Part shown: piece by piece, positions 62,308 to 64,000 of the stretch
Layout: the number at the start of each line of letters is the position of its first letter
Position numbering within the stretch: the first letter of the stretch is position 1
NCBI GenBank assembly: GCA_965207805.1
Contig: OZ242312.1
Span: 3,472,001 to 3,536,000, forward strand
Source: Palauibacter sp965207805
GTDB lineage: Bacteria; Gemmatimonadota; Gemmatimonadetes; Palauibacterales; Palauibacteraceae
DNA: 64,000 bases
Direction: 5' to 3'
Made by a program: the position numbers and the translations under genes
The notes under the pieces: generated by a model
Database searches by the model: none
What the model saw: only the letters and a program-made list of their open reading frames with translations
What the model was told of the DNA's origin: nothing

Positions 62308-63015
62308 GTGAGACGCGGACCGAAGTTGACGGCTAGCACACAAGGAATCACGCTCGCCTTGGTCCTCTTGACCGTCGGCCTTCCCGCGGCGGCGCAGGAG
62401 ACGCTTGGTGTGCGAGCCGGGGTGGCGAGTACACGCATGGATTTCGGGCGTCCGTGGGAGAATGTGGAGTTCGCGCCGTGTCCGCCCGACGTGGACTGCG
62501 CGGGCTACCCAACCGACGCGACGCGCGGCTTCACCCTCGGGGTCGATCTCGCGATCCCGCTCCGGGCCGCTCCGCTCGCGCTCAGGGTCGGGGGCAGCTA
62601 CGCCGTCAAAGGGGGCTCCGGGTCCGGACGCGCGGCGAACCGCGAGCAAATCATCACCGGCACACGTTCCGCACGCTACTTTCAGCTATCGTCCGTCCTG
62701 CGCGCCCGCGCGCGCCTCGGCGGTCGAGCGAGCCGGCTGTCGGTAGCGGTGCTGGCCGGCCCGTGGGTGGCGGTCCAGTTGTCGTGCGGTGAGGAGGGCA
62801 GACTGGTCGGCTCTTGCGCCTCCCACAGTTTCGCGGACGCGGGCGTGGCGTTCGGCGGAGGCGTGGAGGCCGCGCTTTCGAGGCAAGTGAGCCTCGGTGT
62901 GGAAGTGATCTACCACGTCGGTTTGGCGTACGTGTGGTCGGACATGACGACGAGATACGTGGCGGTCCAGGCAGGCGCGGGCGTCCCGGTCGGCCAACGC
63001 GCAAGGGAGAGGTGA
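62308..63015 (+). CDS. Outer-membrane beta-barrel protein (porin-like)
   Basis: 235 residues from GTG 62308. A signal peptide (LALVLLTVGLPAAAQE) precedes beta-strand pairs, such as TLGVRAGVASTRMDF, ALRVGGSYAVKGG and RLSVAVLAGPWVAVQL, with four Cys (CPPDVDC; CGEEGRLVGSC) that may form loop disulfides. Typical of the small OmpA-like/OMP_b-brl family. Ligand unknown. Confidence 0.75.
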   Translation: MRRGPKLTASTQGITLALVLLTVGLPAAAQETLGVRAGVASTRMDFGRPWENVEFAPCPPDVDCAGYPTDATRGFTLGVDLAIPLRAAPLALRVGGSYAVKGGSGSGRAANREQIITGTRSARYFQLSSVLRARARLGGRASRLSVAVLAGPWVAVQLSCGEEGRLVGSCASHSFADAGVAFGGGVEAALSRQVSLGVEVIYHVGLAYVWSDMTTRYVAVQAGAGVPVGQRARER

Positions 63016-63194
63016 ACTGGTTTCGGGGCCGGACTCGTTGCGGCCGGGAACTTGGCGAGGTCTGTCGGATTCATACGACCCATGTTCCCGTCAGCCTATC
63101 AGCCTTGTGGCTACCCGCATGTCGGACTCCCCGACAGATGTGATTGCTGCGTCCACAACCATCTCTTTATTCTTTGGTTTTTCACTCGTGATTG

Positions 63195-63734
63195 TCAATC
63201 TCCTGTTTCCACTTCTACCACTTCTGGTACAACAGTTTCTTCAACGATGGGCAAAGGTTGGTTGAATGTAATTGGCAAAAGATTGAGCAACCATAAAGCA
63301 ACTCCTACGCCCAAGCCCACAGTAAACCCCCGCCAACGTGTCGCCCATACTTCACTACGTGCCAACTTGTGTCGTAGAGTCGGTTCCGTCTCCCACACAA
63401 CGCTGCCCAAAAGGGGTTCCTCATCAGCATCTAATAGATTAGGGCCAAGCCCATAATGATGAACTTCCGCAACAACGGGAATGGTATCGTTCGTCACTCG
63501 TTGACCTACGCCTAACTTCTTTCCAACCGGCAACGCAAGCTTCTTTGCCAACTCATCAGAACCGGGTTGACCGACATCGCTTATCTGAAACATGGAACCC
63601 GCTGGAAACCATCTCAGTTTCTTTTCAGGTCCAGTACGGAGGAAAACCCCTGTTTCGGCAATAATGTACCGAGATGGCACCCAATTGCCCTGTTCGTACT
63701 GATTCTTGGGGTAGGGTCTAATCATCTCTTTCAT
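63195..63734 (-). CDS. Hypothetical protein with C-terminal membrane anchor
   Basis: 179 residues from ATG 63734. The body is soluble (a GVFLRTGPEKKLRWFPAGS region and KLALPVGKKLGVGQRV). The end has one hydrophobic segment, GFTVGLGVGVALWLLNLLP, near the C-terminus, giving a tail-anchored layout. Composition is clearly AT-richer, like 58948-59992. No family recognised. Confidence 0.65.
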   Translation of the reverse strand: MKEMIRPYPKNQYEQGNWVPSRYIIAETGVFLRTGPEKKLRWFPAGSMFQISDVGQPGSDELAKKLALPVGKKLGVGQRVTNDTIPVVAEVHHYGLGPNLLDADEEPLLGSVVWETEPTLRHKLARSEVWATRWRGFTVGLGVGVALWLLNLLPITFNQPLPIVEETVVPEVVEVETGD

Positions 63735-64000
63735 GCTACTTCGCTCCCTTCCTTCGGTATAGTCCCGGCAGAGCACTTGGCAGTTTCGTCCACCGTGCGG
63801 CCGATGCGTTCACGTTGGTGGTCGGCCCGCATCACCTACGGGCCCCCGGCGGGAGAGTTCCTCGCGGATGAGCTTCAAGTCCTCGAGCCGCTGGTTCTCC
63901 TTCTTGATCCAAACGCCATCCCGAAGCGATACGCTCCTTCGTTCGCTTCTGCATGCCCAAGAGATCCTCTGTCGAGAGTTCCGAAAGTGGTGCCGGGAGC
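63735..64000 (-). other. Right edge; possible 3' end of a minus-strand gene
   Basis: On the minus strand a frame enters from beyond 64000 (APLSELSTEDLLGMQKRTKE) and stops at 63832-63834. A second frame (IKKENQRLEDLKLIREELSRR) suggests a shift. Too little is visible to call a gene. Confidence 0.25.

Overview
This is a GC-rich bacterial window with dense gene packing, many ATGA start/stop overlaps and a diderm secretome (TonB receptor, outer-membrane barrels, Tat and Sec lipoproteins). Six-bladed beta-propeller, PD40, CocE, S9 peptidase and amidase lipoproteins together fit best with Gemmatimonadota, possibly a marine or host-associated lineage. That assignment is inferred from gene content; there is no rRNA or tRNA gene here to confirm it.

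Layout: 1-8.7 kb is chromosomal: a partial HyuA-type hydantoinase/oxoprolinase, an SDR, an AbrB/VapC toxin-antitoxin pair with a palindromic operator, an S9D-type peptidase, an MBL-fold lipoprotein and the 5' part of a six-bladed beta-propeller gene. At 8685-19927 an 11.2-kb integrative island has split that propeller gene. A perfect 12-bp direct repeat marks both ends, and the 3' end of the gene resumes in frame at 19916. The island carries a tyrosine integrase, a lipid-linked-glycan type cassette (membrane glycosyltransferase, GT2, DUF547), an outer-membrane protein pair, a winged-helix gene followed by a structured noncoding element, and a DUF1330/TonB-receptor pair.

20.1-42.7 kb is again chromosomal: a Tat flavin amine oxidase with a DUF2569 protein, DinB, divergent feoA/feoB around Fur-like palindromes, a secreted SurE, a deoxyhypusine-synthase-like enzyme, a Tat amidase, a serine hydrolase, a CocE hydrolase, a PD40 lipoprotein, two tandem small paralogues, a giant 19-repeat cadherin-like protein ending in a leishmanolysin-like protease, and a DapB-family protein.

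From 42.8 kb onward lies a second accessory region opened by a near-copy of the first integrase. It is rich in defence and nuclease genes: HNH nuclease, a frameshifted GIY-YIG nuclease, a DUF262/HNH (GmrSD-like) protein, a broken S24 repressor, a complete type I restriction-modification operon (hsdM-hsdS-hsdR), and an AlbA_2/HATPase protein in an operon with a membrane coiled-coil protein. Several AT-richer small genes are interspersed.

The most novel signal is a roughly 280-bp noncoding element present three times (15763-16040, 44115-44395, 50079-50355 reverse). The copies share three predicted stems whose arms are complementary although the sequences differ. Two copies start 13-14 nt after the stop codon of two homologous winged-helix genes, and the third follows what looks like the last codons of a lost copy. 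A second, shorter noncoding hairpin element occurs once in each island.
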